Origin: Isoetes taiwanensis
Taxonomy: Eukaryota > Streptophyta > Lycopodiopsida > Isoetales > Isoetaceae
Direction of reading: 5' to 3'
Length of the DNA stretch: 64,000 nucleotides
Assembly: GCA_021234155.1 (NCBI GenBank)
Contig: JAJEKV010000011.1
Coordinates: 23,804,101-23,868,100, forward strand
This document shows positions 44,075 to 58,500 of this stretch, one piece after another. Position 1 is the stretch's first letter. Every line of letters begins with the position of its first letter. Below the pieces are notes generated by a model, which saw only the letters and a list, made by a program, of their open reading frames with translations, was not told the origin of the DNA and searched no databases. A program made the position numbers and the translations under genes.

Positions 44075-47000
44075 GGAATGCTATGGTTCCTCTTCTTATG
44101 AGAGAACCATCGTGAGAAAGGGAGCGTCTGTTTTGCGTCACGATTATTTTGGGTGTCATTGCTGAAACTTTCTTTGTACGTGATTTCTTTAGCTCACATG
44201 CTGCTCTATCAGCTTCGAACCCAATTCTGGCGTTTCCTTTGGCTGAATTCTCCTTGTTCGGTGTTTCTCGACTTATTAAACAAATTCCAAAGTCGCACCG
44301 CTGCCTTTTATCCCGAGAAAGATTAGACTCAGAATTACCCGGCTCGTTTAGGATCCGCGGTATTCTTGCGATCCCGTCGCCAGACCGTAGTAGGCATTCA
44401 CAGCCTTGGCTTGTTCTCTCCCGGATTTTTATTTGTCATTACGTGGTATTTGCTGGCCCATATCCGCCTAATACATTATCTGCTCTATCCTTTTCCGAAA
44501 CCCGCATGATTGTACTCTATCCTTTTCGAGCTTTTACGATTCGTCATAATTTCTCTTATACGCTCTATATTTGTTTTCCCTGCTCCTCACCTATCGCTTC
44601 ACGATCCTCATCTTTATTACGATTCGCCACGGATTACGATTCGCTTCATATTCCTGCTTTTATCATGATTAGCTTTGAACACGGTCTGATTACGCTCTCG
44701 TTAGTAACCAATGCAGGATAAAACACCACCCCATCCCAATCTATCTATTGTTTTGTGCAGCGCCGGTTCTTCGCCATCCTAATAGGTTTAGATGCATTTC
44801 ATGCAACTGCTCACGGATTTGTGGATTAATCATGCTTTTGCCCAAAGATCACGGTTGGGTTACTCTCTCCTTTGGTATCGGCCTAGAGTTCTTATCTTGC
44901 TCCTTCGGCCGTGTTCCTTCTCCTCTCATCCCTCACGAAAACCAATCAAGGTTTTCTCATGGCGAAGTCGGGTTTTAGGCGTTCCACTATCTGTCGGCCC
45001 TTGGATCAGCCCACTTTGCTGAGGATCGATTTGGGATGCATCCCGTGAAGTCAGGTGATAAGTTCGGGTCGATATCGATTCCCTCCCTCGCTGTTTGTGT
45101 TTTCTTTTTCTTTTTCCTAGGCTTAAGTTGGTTTCTATAGTTAATGGTTTTATTTATATTTGTGTTTTTTGTCATGTTTATTTGGGTGGTAAGGTAGTGG
45201 ATGTTGTGGTTTTTAAGTTCGATGAATTGCATGTGTATTTGTTATGTAGGGTTTGTTTTTGTTTTCCAGTTATGTGGATGATACTTTGAAGCTTTTTACT
45301 TTATTCTTATTTGTTTTAACTAAAATGCTACTACGGAGAACTGGCTGGAACATATATGCTCATATTAATGCATTTGGCTTTATCTACTTCTCTCATCACT
45401 TGTCTCTTTATTCAGATTTTGAGCTTATTCAAGTGTCTTGCCCTTTTTTTGTCTTATAATATAATGTTCTTAAGCCTGTGTATGGACAATTGCCATTTGA
45501 TCTCTTTTCTCATGGAGGTCTGTAGGGGTTTTGGGACGCGTTGTTTCGATTGGTTTTGTTTTCCTTGTAGTTTGTAAATGGTGTGTTCTTTTGTTGGTTG
45601 TCTTTCCTTTCTGTCTTTTGGGGTGTTGTTTTCAGTCTTTGTGCATGTAGTTTCCTCCTTTTCTTTACTCTTTGAGCCTTGTTCAACTTATTTTCTCGAT
45701 TCTGTACATACATGTACGCATATTTCCTATCCATGTATGAATCATATGTTTTTTTTACTAAAAGCGAATTAAAGCCTTTGGATTTATTTGCTGCTGTAAG
45801 CAATCAGCGTTTATCTCTCTTTATTTGAGCATCCTTATTTGTCTTCTTAGAACCGTTCAATCATTACATCATGCTATGTCTGATCTTGAATTTAGATTGC
45901 GGCATCCTCTTTGTTACATAACTTCATATTATCTCCAGGCTTGATTATTTATAAAAGTCACTCTTCTGAATATGAACATCCTTATTGTCTTCTTAGCCGT
46001 GGTTCGTCCATTTACCTCATACTAAATAGATATGAATTTAGGTGCGGCATCACTCTTTGTTTACATAGCTTCATATTATCACGAAGCCCCGAGAGAAAAG
46101 AGTTGCGGTTTTCAGAATAAGCTTTTGGAACGTTATGATTACATATTGTTGAAAATCATTTTGTTGTGTAGGTGGTTTATTTGTCATAGAGGCTAGAGTT
46201 CAAAACCTCATCTTTAAAGCGGTCTCACAGCTTCTATCTTGAAATTAACCATCCTCGGGAAAGCAATGAGTAGGTTGTGAAAGTTTTGCTTGTTTGCCTC
46301 ACCAAGCAAAGGTTGCTTCGTGCCTCATGTGGACATGGTATACCACGGATCCATATACAAAAGCTAATTGCCTTTAGCGTTGCATCATGCCGTGTAGTAT
46401 GGATCATTTGCCTTAGCACAGCACGTCGCGTTCTTTGGCTACAAAATGTTTATATTTCTTGTAATGAAGTTTTGTTACTGATTCGATTCAAGAGTGGTTT
46501 ATGGATTCACATCCTTAAGCTGATTATTAATAGCGTTGGATCATAGCAAAAAGCTTTTCGCTTTCTGTTTGTCTTGTTCTTAGCCTTTATAAGGTTTTCT
46601 TTCGGGGTTGGTGCATGGGGTTAGTTTTGTTAGAGGTCTTAAAGGATGAATTACGAGGTCTTAAAAGGATGTTAAAGGGATGATTCTGAGGTCTTAAAGG
46701 ATAGTTCTGATGGACTACATGTTGAGATTGATTACTCTCGTGCCTCCTTGCGCCTGGTTTATGGTGGTCCTTCTTGTCCTTGCCTCATCATTCCCTTGAG
46801 ACGTGGCGCCATGCATAGGTCCAGTGCCTTTGCCACTGCCAAGCAATTAAACCTTGAGATGGAATTCATGGTATGTGGGCGTTGGAAGCTCCAAAATGCA
46901 TTTGTATTGGGTGTTGTAACGAGTCTTGTTGGCGGATTGCTGGATTTAGTTTGATAATTATTCAAACTCACTAACGCATTTTGCATTATACCCCTTTAGC

Positions 47001-50000
47001 TTTATTTTTATTATCAGCATTCGCCAGGTTTTATTATAAACTTTCTCTATCGAGGGTCCTTGTGCATAATATTATTGAAAGCAAAAGTCGCGTGCATAAT
47101 GGCTGTATTCACTAACACAAAAAGGGTTATTGCTTAGGTCAGTTATTACCCTCCCAAAGCATTTCATTTTGTGTTGTCACTACATTCGTTTTCTTGGATG
47201 TGTTTGAGCTTGTTATCTAAGTCGATCCTTATTTGTTTAAATTTGCTTTCTTGGTTATGCACTTCTTGCATAGATTCGTATTAGAGTATGGTATCGCTTT
47301 TCTTTTGTTACGCCTTCCATTTTTAGGTTGTCGGTTTTACTGTTGTCCATCCCATTGTCTCTATTTTAAAGGTATCTAGATTAACCATCTTAGCGTCAAA
47401 TCAGCACACGGCTTTCTTACTTGTGTGTATTTGTAAATATATAAATTATGGGTTATTGCTCATTTTGCATAGTCAATTTGGTTCTTTTCTTAGATTCGGT
47501 TTTACTTGATTAGCTTTGTATGATTGGCATTGAATTATTCTGAGGGTCAATTGTGGAAAAGCTTGAGCTATGGTTCGGTTGGGATAGCATGCAGTAGATG
47601 GAAGAATCATTTTTGACTTGGCGGCAGAAGTCAATGTCGGTTGCTTCTTGTTAGTTTTCCTCGTCTTGTCATAATGAAAGAGGGTGGTGCCATCTCTAAT
47701 TAGAGCGATGATGAGGATCGTTAATCAAAACTTTGTCCCACGAGAGTTCAACAAGGGACTAATAACTACTTTATGCGTTGCTTTCGTCAAGTCGGTTTGC
47801 ATTTAGTTGCTTCATTGCATTTGGGCAATTCCTCACTATATCTGTATTTAATTAACACATCTTGGTGCCCCTTTTCTTGTATTTTGGCACTTGACCTCTG
47901 GACTTTAGCACAAGTTGTGAAGGTAGTCGGGTATTTCCGATATCTTGACTGAACCTTCTCCATTTGGATATTACGGCATTTTCTACTGGTAGACTTTTCT
48001 TTATTTGCATAAGGTAAGTCATGAGTTGATGATTCATATTGGATTCATGCAGTTGCATTTTGGTTATTCTAAACCACGACTTTGGAAGAAATGAACATGG
48101 TTGTAGTTCATAACGTCTCTATTTTCTTTACAATTAGTCCTTTTGTTGTACTTTACTTCCATACTTAGATGTGGTCCTTTTTGCTTAGGATCTCATGTTT
48201 CCCGTCGTTAGTCTATTGGTACCATTTGTGGTGGTAAACCCACATTTAATTAGTTTTGCTGAGGTTTTACAATTTGGTGGTGTTGCTAGAAATTCGGTAG
48301 CTCATTATACGGCTTTGCGATTACCATATCTCGGTTAATTTTGTGTGGGTTGAGCTATTGCATTCTTACGGCATTAGTGCTTAATGACATGGTTTAAAAT
48401 CTTCTTTATATTCCTTTATGTGGCTAGTTCCATGTACTTTCGTGTTGACCACCTAGCCTCATGCCTCATTCTAATTCTTTTGGTTTAAATTGGCTGCACC
48501 ACATACCGCTTGTACCTTTCGTTCCTTTACTACATGGCGTCCATTATTCCTTTTGTCGACTATTGTTCCATTTGTCTCGTTGAGCTCTTATGGTGTCCTT
48601 GAGTCCCTAACTCTCTTGCGGTCTGGCGGTTATTGCTTGAGTTGCTTCCACATCGTCATTATCTTTTGCTCTGCTTGTCCAAGTTGTCTGAGTTGTCCCA
48701 TCTGTCTGATTGCTTTCGTAGCATTCTTTTGTCTCATGATTTCTCGTGATGGTTTGTTCCTTGCATACGCGATTTGTTCCTCTCCACTCGTGCCTTTTTC
48801 ACAGTCTTTTAGGTGGTAGTTTGTTGATTGCCCAATTTATTTCCCTCGCCCTTTCATTCATAGCGGTTTCTAGTGCCTCTTTTCTTTATCATTTCTCCAT
48901 CCATTCATTTGTTTTGATTCCTTTTTGCTCTATGATTCTTGAGCTTTGTTCTAGGTATATGTAGAGTAGATAAGTGCATGCTTGTTTCTCATATATGCTC
49001 AATTGTTCTTTTTGGATGCCCTTATGAGGGCCTAACCTATCTCTTATCATTGATTCTTAGTTTTTTTCCCTTCGTGAATGCCTTGAGGCTTTATTTGCAT
49101 TGAGTAGCCTTAAGCTCTTTTGTCAGTTCAAGCAAATTCTCATTCTAATCCCTTATTTCCATCAATTCATTATAATCGCATTCCTTTTCTTTTCATTTGC
49201 ATTTTGTCCCTTTCCTCTTTGTTTTTTGTTCATTTGATTTTCATGAAAAGCATATTCTATTGTCTTGACTCCTCCTTTGCCCGCCTCTTGACTCATACAT
49301 TAGTGTTTTTCCCCGGTGCATCCATTCATTATGTTGTTTTATATGGTGACCCAGTTGTTTCTATATCCCACCTTGCATTTTTATTCTTGTTGGTCTCGGT
49401 GGTAGCGGTTGCCCTCGTGACAAATTTGCAAGTTAGGCTGTAGGTTGTTCTCTTAACTCTGCTTCTTGAAGCGAGGTCATACCAGCACCCATCTTTCCCC
49501 ATCTTTCTCTGCGCCATAATGGGTTCTTTTGGTCAGTCCTCTAGATTGTTCTTGAGTCTCAGGTCCCTATCGTTGTTTCGTTGAAAAGTGCGGCTTGGAT
49601 CGGTTATGCATGTGGGTATACATTCGCCGTTTTTAACGTCCTTGCCATTTCTTGTTGTTGCTCTATTTGTTTTACTCAATCTTCTCATATGTTCACCGGT
49701 GGTTCTCATGGATGCCCTTATGAGGCCTATACGCTCTTGGTCATAGTTCTTAATGTCATTGTTAGTGCCTTCTTGGTTACAACTGTCCTCGGCCATTTTG
49801 TCTCGTTTGCTTTGTTTCTCTATTTCTCGATCCCTTTTCTATCATTTCATTCTGAGTCTCACATTGTCTTTTACCTATATTTGTTCCTTTCCTCTTGTTT
49901 CCATTTTATCCCTTGAGATACATCTTTGCTCACCTGTATCTTGATTCCCTCCTTTGTTTTGCCCCTTGATTTGGCAGTAGTTCTTCTTGCCTTGTTGGTC

Positions 50001-50834
50001 GGTCGTCATGCCTTTTTTCTATATTGATCTCTTAAAACTAAAGGTTGTTTGATGTTCCTTTTCACGACATTCTCCCTTTTAGCTGCATTTTAAATTTGAA
50101 ATCGCGATTACATCTTCTCAAATTAGATGCGTGTTGGAATGGATTTTCTTGTGGCGAACAGGTTGTCTTTGCGTTCTTATGTGGTATTTGTTCTTGTTTG
50201 GTTACTTTTCGAGTTTCTTCATCCATTCACTTTCTTAGCCTTGATCCATGCTTCGGCCTCGTGGCATAAAACCCTCCCAGAATTGATTTCCTCAATTGCA
50301 TAATTGTCCTACCACCTTATAGAGGAAACCTTTTGTTAGAGTGTCTCGGGGTCCCTATGCATTCTTGTTTCCCATAGGTTATGTTGTTTTACTGTTTTTG
50401 AAGGTTTGTTTGAACTAGATTATACATGCATGGCGTCCGCCCGTATTTTAGGTTTAGTCCTTGTTTATTTAGTGTTTTGTATTATAGTATTCAACGTGGT
50501 TCTACTTTGTTAGTCGTTGATTCTTGAATTTTTAGTTCGAGTGCTCTTTTATTTAGCTAGATTTACTATCTGCGGTCTTGATGTCTTTACTCTTTTTGCC
50601 ATTCCGATTGCATAGTTTTTGAGTCTTTCTTATTATAGAGTTTTGCATTGTCTTCATGAAAGTTAGCTGATACATTTTGCATGAATAATATAAATTTAGG
50701 TATGTTTGTTCTTACCAAAGTAAAGCGTCTTGTATGAATTAGAGTTTTCATAGTTGTTGGTGATTTCATGTGCTGGTGACTGGCCATTGATAGTCTTGTT
50801 TATGTTGATTTCATACCCTCTTTGCCTTATGCGG

Positions 50835-51070
50835 TCAGGGTTGTCTTAGGGTTTCTTGCGCCCCTTCCCTCTATTTGTGGTAGCATACCACCTCATCTCA
50901 TGATTCCTTACACTTTTCTAGCATTCAATACCCTTGCAATCCTCTGCGTGGTCATGTATGATGGGGTTTGAGAGGTTCTCTTTGTAATGGGATATGATAT
51001 TTGTGCATAGGACCTTTCTAGAATGCTATGGTTCTCTTCTTATATAGAAGAACCATCATTCAGAAAGAGG
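50835..51070 (+). repeat. Palindromic module, copy M2 (direct)
   Basis: About 180 bp of conserved flank ('gtcttagggtttcttg', 'cacctcatctcatgattcc', 'ggggtttgagaggttctct', 'tttgtgcataggacc') leads into a palindrome at 51013-51065, GGTTCTCTTCT-tatat-AGAAGAACC, bracketed by CTAGAATG and CATTCAG. Present in units A, B and C. Confidence 0.9.
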
Positions 51071-51402
51071 AACCCATCCTGACCCCTGGCGTCGCGTTAT
51101 TTTGGGCGTAGGAGTCATCTTTGCTTTGAGCTTTCTTCGCGTGGTATGACATGCGTATAGGATGTGAACTTGTTTGAATTCTCCTTGTTAGATGTTTCCC
51201 TCCCTCCCCTCCTCATAATTTGGTGTGCATGGTTGGTTCTGGCGAAGCCGTTTGGATTCTGTTCATCCCACAGCCTTGTAGAAGCGATTTCTACTTTTCT
51301 CTTGTCTCGTTGAGGTTGGTGGCCTCTGCTGATTTCGGTAGCACTTGTAAACTTTGGGGGCACCTGGGGATGACCCAGGGGTGCGGAACCTAGTCTATCT
51401 TG

Positions 51403-51425
51403 CTCTCTCTCTCTCTCTCTCTCTC
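51403..51425. repeat. (CT)n microsatellite in unit A
   Basis: Eleven CT units and a final C. The matching array in unit B is at 59782-59808 and is slightly longer. Confidence 0.98.
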
Positions 51426-51660
51426 GGCGTAGCTATGGGCTTAAGTGAACCAATTTCTCTCGATTCCATTTTATCTTTTGTTCTTTTCTTACATATAGCG
51501 TTTGATGCTTGACTTTTGTTGGAGAAAACCTAACTCATTTGCTTGCCTTGACTTTTCCATGAATTGGTTGTGTGCGTGTTGGGTGATTCTTTCTTGGCGA
51601 GTTCAGAAGTAGTCTCTGTTTTGGGGAATTAGATTTGGGGTCTTAGATTGATAGGCCGTG

Positions 51661-52550
51661 ACGATCACTGGCGATGCGGTAGATTATCGAAATTTTCGCG
51701 ATCCGCGTATGCTTTAGAATGAAGCTTGATTGATGCTTAACCAGGAGTGTTTGGGCTGCCTAGGATGTTCTTAAGTCATTTATATTTAATACTCACTCAT
51801 TGCAGGTTATTGTGAACTCCTATGATTCATTGTACTCATTTCATTCAGCTCAATGAAAACACCACTTCACTTCTTTTAATTATAATAACTACAGTTGATT
51901 GTAAGTTAAATCACGGCGTTCTGATCAGCATGGCTCAATGAAGCACCACTTCGCTTCTTTTTGTATTTATAGCCAACTTCTGATTGATTGCCAAGTTCGA
52001 AAATGCAAGCCAGGTTTACCCCAATCAACTAAGGCCATATTTAACTTCTGATCAAGCTGTAGATTGTACAGTTATAGCAAACAAGTTATTAATAGGCGAG
52101 TATTTATACTTTGTTTAATTATAAAACAAAGTATAAATACTATACCTATTAAGTATAACTATGGGGTAAGTTTTACAATTTTCATCTGTACTTGATATTG
52201 TTATATACATTATACATGAATCCTTCATTTGCTTTATCATGATTACTTTGATCATGATGCGTTATATAAAAGCAAAGAGTATCCTCAAATTTCCCTAGGG
52301 TTAAATGGCAATTTCTTTGGTTCTTTTCTAAAACACACCGGTATCATATTGCGTATGTTGCGACTTTTAGAGTTACGATAAGAAGCGTGAGATGAAAAGT
52401 GAAAAGAATAAGCAGAACAATCATGGCTAAGCGGAAAAGGATAGAAATGAATCTTGAGAAGAAGTGAAGCGGAAAGGGCTATAACAACGTAACACGAGCA
52501 GGACTGGCGAGAAAAGCGAGGGAGCAAGCCCGCTTAATTTCCTTTTGGTA
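51661..52550. other. Segment between units A and B
   Basis: Unique relative to the units. It holds small internal duplicates ('caatgaa.caccacttc.cttctttt' at about 51851 and 51936) and the hairpin at 52091-52150. No gene is seen; a minus frame of 80 codons at 52527-52285 has no resemblance. Confidence 0.55.
52091..52150. repeat. 18-bp perfect inverted repeat, extended
   Basis: Arms 52099-52116 and 52124-52141 are exact reverse complements (AGTATTTATACTTTGTTT on the left) around a 7-base loop. The outer arms AATAGG and CCTATT, then AGTTATT-like and AAGTATAACT, extend the pairing with small bulges. Confidence 0.95.
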
Positions 52551-55500
52551 GAATTCTCTTGTTCGATGTTTCCCTCACAGTATTCTTTCATTCAGTCACT
52601 TCTGCTGCTCGAGAAAAGATTGGGCTCGAAATTACCCATTTCGTTTAAGGATCCGCGGTATTCTTGATCCGTCCATTAAGACCAATGGGCATTTAAACTT
52701 GCTTGACTGTTCAGTTTGGTGTGCAATTGTGTTATGTTGCTGTATACGCTCCCCACCTAATACGATGCCATCTCATCACATGCAAAAACCCATGCATGAT
52801 TTATTACACTCTATCCTTTGGAAACTTTACGATTAGTCATGGTTTCTCTTATGCGCTCCTATGGAACCTGCTCCTCTCCTAATATCGCTACGATCTCATG
52901 CGACTACAGTTAAGCCTTAGTTACGATTCGCTACATATTCTCACTTTATCATGATTGCCTTTGATCACGATTGCGTTACGCTCTGGATTTATTGGCAAGC
53001 GGCAGGATGCTTACCTTGATAAAATCCTTGATACATGCGTGGTTCTAGCCATCCTATTAGGTTTTGAATTACTGTTCATACGCTCACAGTTTAGCCGGAT
53101 TAAATAGCCTTTTTACTGAATCGTTGGGAGGTTGCTCTCTCTCTCCTTTGTTATACGGCCCTAGGTTCTTATCTTGTTCCCTTCAGCCATGTTCCTTCTC
53201 CTCTCATCCCACTACGAAAACCAATCCGGAGTTTCTGCTGGCGAGATCCCGGGTTTTGCGTTCTGCTCAATCGGCGGGATGCGGCGCACTTTTGCTGGGG
53301 ATGCGGGTGAGTATAAACCGAAGTCCCGGAATTAGTCCCCGAGTTCGGGTCGGTATCGATTCCCCTCTCCTTTGTTTGTGTTTTCTTTTCTTTTTTCCTA
53401 GGCTTAGGATTGGGTTTCTATGGTTAATGGTTTTGTTTATGTTGTGTTTTCGCTGTCTTTTATTTCAGATTTGAGTAGGTAGTGGATGTTGTGGTTTTAT
53501 TCTTAAAGTTCCGTGGTTGCATGTGTTGTTATGTAGGGTTTTGTTTTTTGTTTTCAAAGTTATGTGGATGATCTCATGACTTTTTATGCATTCATATTTG
53601 TTTAACTAAAATGCTACTGGAGAACCTATGGCTAGAACATATATGCTCATATTAATGCATTGGCTTTTGTATCTAAGCTACTCTCATCACTTGTCTCTTT
53701 ATTCAGATTTGTTATTCTAAGTGTCTTGCTTGCTTTTTGTCTTATAATATAATGTTCTTAAGCCTATGTATGGACAATTGCCATTTCGTCTCTTTCTCGC
53801 TGGAAGTCTGTAGGGGTTTTGGGTTTGTTTGATTCTTTTTCTGTTTTTACTTGTGGTTGTGGAAGTGGGTAGTGACACCACTTTTTGTTGGTTGTCTTTT
53901 CTTTCCTATGTTTTTAGGTGTTGGCACAGTCTTTGTGCATGTGGTTTTTCTGCTCCTTTTTCTTCGTATCACGAGCCTTGTTCAACTTATTTTCTCGGTC
54001 TGTACCATGTACACCCTTATTTCTCTCATGTATGAATCTTATGTTTTAAGCGGTCGGCACTAGATTTGTTGCTGCGCCAATGTCGGCGTTTATCTCTTTT
54101 ACATTGAACATCCTTATCTTCTTCGCATTCAGTTCGTCCATTCCTCATACTAAATAGAATGTTGGTACTGCGATTACTGACATCTCTTTGATACATAACT
54201 TCATATTATCTGAAGCCAGTGTTCTCAAAGAAGTCCTCTTCACGTTGGAACATCCTTATTTGTCTTCTTCGATGGGTTCATTCATTTACCTCATACTAAA
54301 TAGAATGTTGAATTTAGATTCTGCGGCATCCTCTTTGTTACCTTAACTTCATATTATCGCGAGAAGCCGAGAGAAAGAGTGCGGTTTCAAATAAACTTTT
54401 GGAGCGTTATGATTACATATTGTTAGAAAATCATTTTGTTGTGTAGGTGGTTTTGTATCTGTGAAGGCTAGAGTTCAAAACCTCATCAGCGGTCTGCTTC
54501 TATCTTGAGTAACCATCCTCGAGGAAAGCAATACCGTGGGTAAGGTTGTAAAAGTTTTACCTTGTTTGCCTCTCACAAAAACAAAAAGATTGCCTTGCGT
54601 TCTCTGGATCATATACAAAAGCTAAAGATTGCCTTACGTACTTACTCATCATGCAGGTAGTAATTATGCGGATCATTTTGCCTTGCTTGTCTTGTTCTTG
54701 CTTCACAAAATGTTTTATATTTCATATATTGCAAGTTTTTGTTTTCTGATTCAGTTCCAAGTGGTTTTATGCGTTCACATCCTTAAGCGATTAATGGTAA
54801 GCGTTGGATCATGTAAAAGCTTTTTCTCCGCTCACATTTGTCTTGTTCTTAGCCTTTACTAGAGTTTTCTTTCGGGTTGATGCATGGGGGATTTGGTTTT
54901 TGTTAGAGGGTCTTAAAGGATGAATTCTGAGGGTCTTAAAAGGATGTGGGGATGATTCTGAGGTCTTAAAAGGATGGTTACAATAGTTTCTGTATTTGAG
55001 ATTGATTGCTCTGCGTCATACCTCCTTTTTGTCGGTTTTTGTCGAGATTGGTCCTTCTTGTCCTTGCCTCATCATTCCCTTGGTTTGACGCCATGCATAG
55101 GTCGTACTTTGCCCACATAACATTAAACCTTATGATAAAGGGATCCTTGTGCCAATATTCTTCAAAGCAATTTAAAGAACCAGGAGTCTTGGTGCATATT
55201 GTTAGACATTAATAGCAAGGTCACGGTGCATAGGTTTGGTTAGCCTAGGTTGAGTTTGATCCGTCCTAATCGGCCTCCTCTTTCCCTTGTTTTGTTGCCC
55301 ATTGTACCCTTTTTATTTTTATTTTTTGTTATCAGCGTTAAACCTTTTATTTATAAACTTTAAATGAGGGTCCTTGTGCATCTTATACATACTATCTATC
55401 TATCTATACATTATTGAAAACAAAAGTGGCGTGCATATTGTGTAATTTACTAGCACAAGGTTGTGCTTAGGTCCGTTGTGCCTCCCCAGAGCATTTTCTT

Positions 55501-58500
55501 GTTTTGTATTTATCTTTTACGTTGGTTGCCTTGGATGTGTGTTTGAGAGCTTGGTATCTAGAGTCAGGTCCTTGTTTGTTTTAGATTTGCTTTCTTGGAC
55601 ATACTATTTACTTCACTTAGGTCATTAGGTAATGCTTATCGCTTTTCTTTATTCACGCCTTTGACTTTTTGGAGTTGAGCCGGTTTATGAATTGTCTCAC
55701 GTCCCATTTGTCTACTATTTTTTAAAGTATCACAGATTAATAACCATCTTACAGCGTCAAATCCTTTTGGCTTTCTTACTTGTGTATGGTATGGGTTGTA
55801 CTCATTTTGCATAGTAGGCTGGTTCTTTCTTGGAATTAGGTTTGATTAGCACATCTATGATTATTAGGTAATTATTCTGAGGGTCGCTTGGTGTGGAAAA
55901 GCTTGAGCTATGGTTGAGTTGGGGATAGCATCTTAAATAGATCCGGATAAGAATCATTTTGACTTGGCGACTAGAGTCCAATGAATTTGGCCTTCTTGGC
56001 CGTTTTATAGTCTTGTCATATTGAAGGGGGTGGTGCACCATCTCTAATTAAACATTGATGGGGATCGTTGTCAAAACTTTGTCCACTGGGGAGTTCAGCA
56101 AAGGGACTAACTATACTTTATGCGTTGCTTTTTCATCAAGTGAGTTTTAAGCATTTAGTTGCTTCATTGCATTTTGGGCAATTCCTCACTATATCTGTAT
56201 TTAATTAACACATCTTGGGTGCCCCTTTTCTTGACGCATTTTGGCACTTGACCTCACGGACTTTAGCACAAGTTTAGCCGGAAGTCGGTATTTCCGGTAT
56301 CTTGACTAGAACCTTCTCCATTTTGGATATTGGCATTTTCTGCGTGAACTTTTCGTTTTCATTTTGCATTCGTCATGGGTTATTAGTTCCATATTCGTTC
56401 ATGCCTGGGTTGCTTTTAGTTATTCTAAAACCCGCGACTTTTCCAGATCTCAAGTAGTAGACATGATTTCGTAGGTTCCTTCGCGTCTATTTTCTTCTAA
56501 TTAGTCCTTTTTGGAAGTTGTGCTTTACTTCACTACTTAGATGTGGTCCTGCTTTTTTGCTTAGGATCTCATGTTTCCCCACACCGTCATTTGGTCTATT
56601 GGTGCCATTTGTGGTGGTGAAACACATTTTGAGTGGTTTTGGAGTTTACAATTTGGTGGTATTTGCTAGAATTCATTTGTCCATTTATACGCTGAAGCTT
56701 TGCGGTCACCCTTATCCTGGGTTAAGCATTTTATTGTGGGTTTGAAGCTATGTGCATTCTTCGGCATTAGATACTTAATGACTGTGGTTTGCCGTCTTCT
56801 TTTTATATTCCTTTTGTGTGGCTGGTTCATATTACTCGTGTTGACCGCACTAAACCTCGTGCCTCATTCAATTCTTTTGGTTCGGTAAACTGCTCCCACA
56901 TAACACTTTTACTGCGTTTCTTTTGCTACACTTGGCGTCCATTATTCCTTTTTGTCAGCTATTGTTCATTTGTCTGCGTTGACTCTTATGGTGTCACTGA
57001 GTTACTACAACTCTTGCGATTACGGGTTGTGGCATGATTTGTACCCATACGTCCTTTATGTTTATACTGCCTTGTCCAAGATTTGTCCTAAGTTGTCCCA
57101 TCATGCGAGTTATAAGTAGCATTCTTGTCTCATGATTTCCTCGTGATAGTTTGTTCACTTGCATATGCGATTTGTTCTCATAATTGCCTTTCCGATCTTT
57201 GGTGCTTTAGTTTGTTCGATTACCCCAATTTATTTCCCTGTACTTCCATTTGCGCCGCGGTTTTCTAGTGCCTCTTTAACTTATCCCATTTCTCCATCCA
57301 TTTTCATTTTGTTTTGAGGATTCATGCATACATGATTCTTGGGCTTTGTTTTACTAGGTATATATAGGTAGATAGAAGGTGCGTAACTACATTTCTCTAT
57401 ATATACTCAAATTTGTTCTTTTGGATGCCTTATGAGGCCTATTCTCTTCTCTTTTATCATTGATTCTTAGTGCTTTCATTAGATACTAGCCGAGGGCTTT
57501 TATTTGCATTGAGTGGCCTTAGCTCTTTTTGTCCCAGTTAGCTCTGTTCCTCTATTCCTAATCCTTATTCCATAATTCATTTATAATCTAAATTCCTTTT
57601 TACTGCATTTTTGCATTTTGTCCCTTTTCCTCTTTGTTTATTTCATTTGATCTCTTGGCTTGCTTTGCTCTTCTATTGTCTTGGCTCTCCTTTGCAGCCT
57701 CTTGACTCATGTGATGTTTTGCCTAGTGGTGTCCATTTCATTATGTTGTTTTATATTGGCCAGTTGAACTTGCATCCACCTTGCTTGGCCTTTTATTCTT
57801 GTTAGTCTGGGTATTTGGTTTGCCCTAAATCGACCAAATTTACAGGGTTAATTTAGAGTTGTCTCTTATACTGCTTCTTAGGCGGTCGCCCTTAGCACCC
57901 ACATCTTTCCCATCTTTCTCTCGCCATGGCCGTTTGCTTTGGTCCAGTCCTCTAGATTGTTCTTGAGTCTCAAAGGTCCCTATCGTTAACACCGTTGAAA
58001 ATTAAGCGGATCGGTTATGCATGTGGGTATACATTGTTTAGTGCCCGCCATTTTCTTGGTGACATATTTGTTTTCTCCAATCTTCTCATATGTCTTCTAA
58101 TTAGTTTCTCATGGATGCAGTAGAGATTTCATCACTACTCTTGATGTGGATTCTGTAATGTCTCATTAATTGCGGCTGGGGCCTTTAGTTATTTCATTTG
58201 CGTATTATAAGCCATTTTGTCTAGTTTACTTTGTTTCTCTATTCACGATCCCTTTTTCCTCCATTTCATTACGGTCTCACCATTTGTCTTTTTCACCTAT
58301 ATTTGTTCCTTTCTCTTTGTTTCCATTTTATCATGAGATACATCTTTGCTCACACTGTTGTCTTGATTCCTCCTCTTGTTTGCCTTGATTTGGCGGTAGT
58401 TCTTCTTGCCTTATTGGTCGGTCGTCATGCCTTTTCTATGTTGATCTCTTAAAAACTAAAGGTTGTTTTGAGTGGTGCCTGCGAGCCATTTCTCCATACA

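Larger units (their letters stand above)
44075..51660. repeat. T-rich long repeat unit A
   Basis: About 7.6 kb, colinear with unit B at an offset of about 8.3-8.4 kb. Shared landmarks: 44244 with 52551, 45075 with 53342, 46560 with 54830, 48421 with 56820, the CT array 51403 with 59782, and the last shared bases GATTGATAGG at about 51655 with 60045. T greatly exceeds A on the plus strand. Frames found in one copy are not preserved in the other, so it looks non-coding. It begins at a palindrome (44075) and contains the full palindromic module near its end (50835-51070). Identity: possibly a large non-autonomous retrotransposon derivative; no LTR boundaries, primer site or polypurine tract was found. 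Confidence 0.85.

Noticed and set aside
44149-44721. 190-codon frame at the start of unit A
   Set aside because: The colinear region of unit B (from 52551) is interrupted by stops and shifts, so the frame is not conserved and matches no family.
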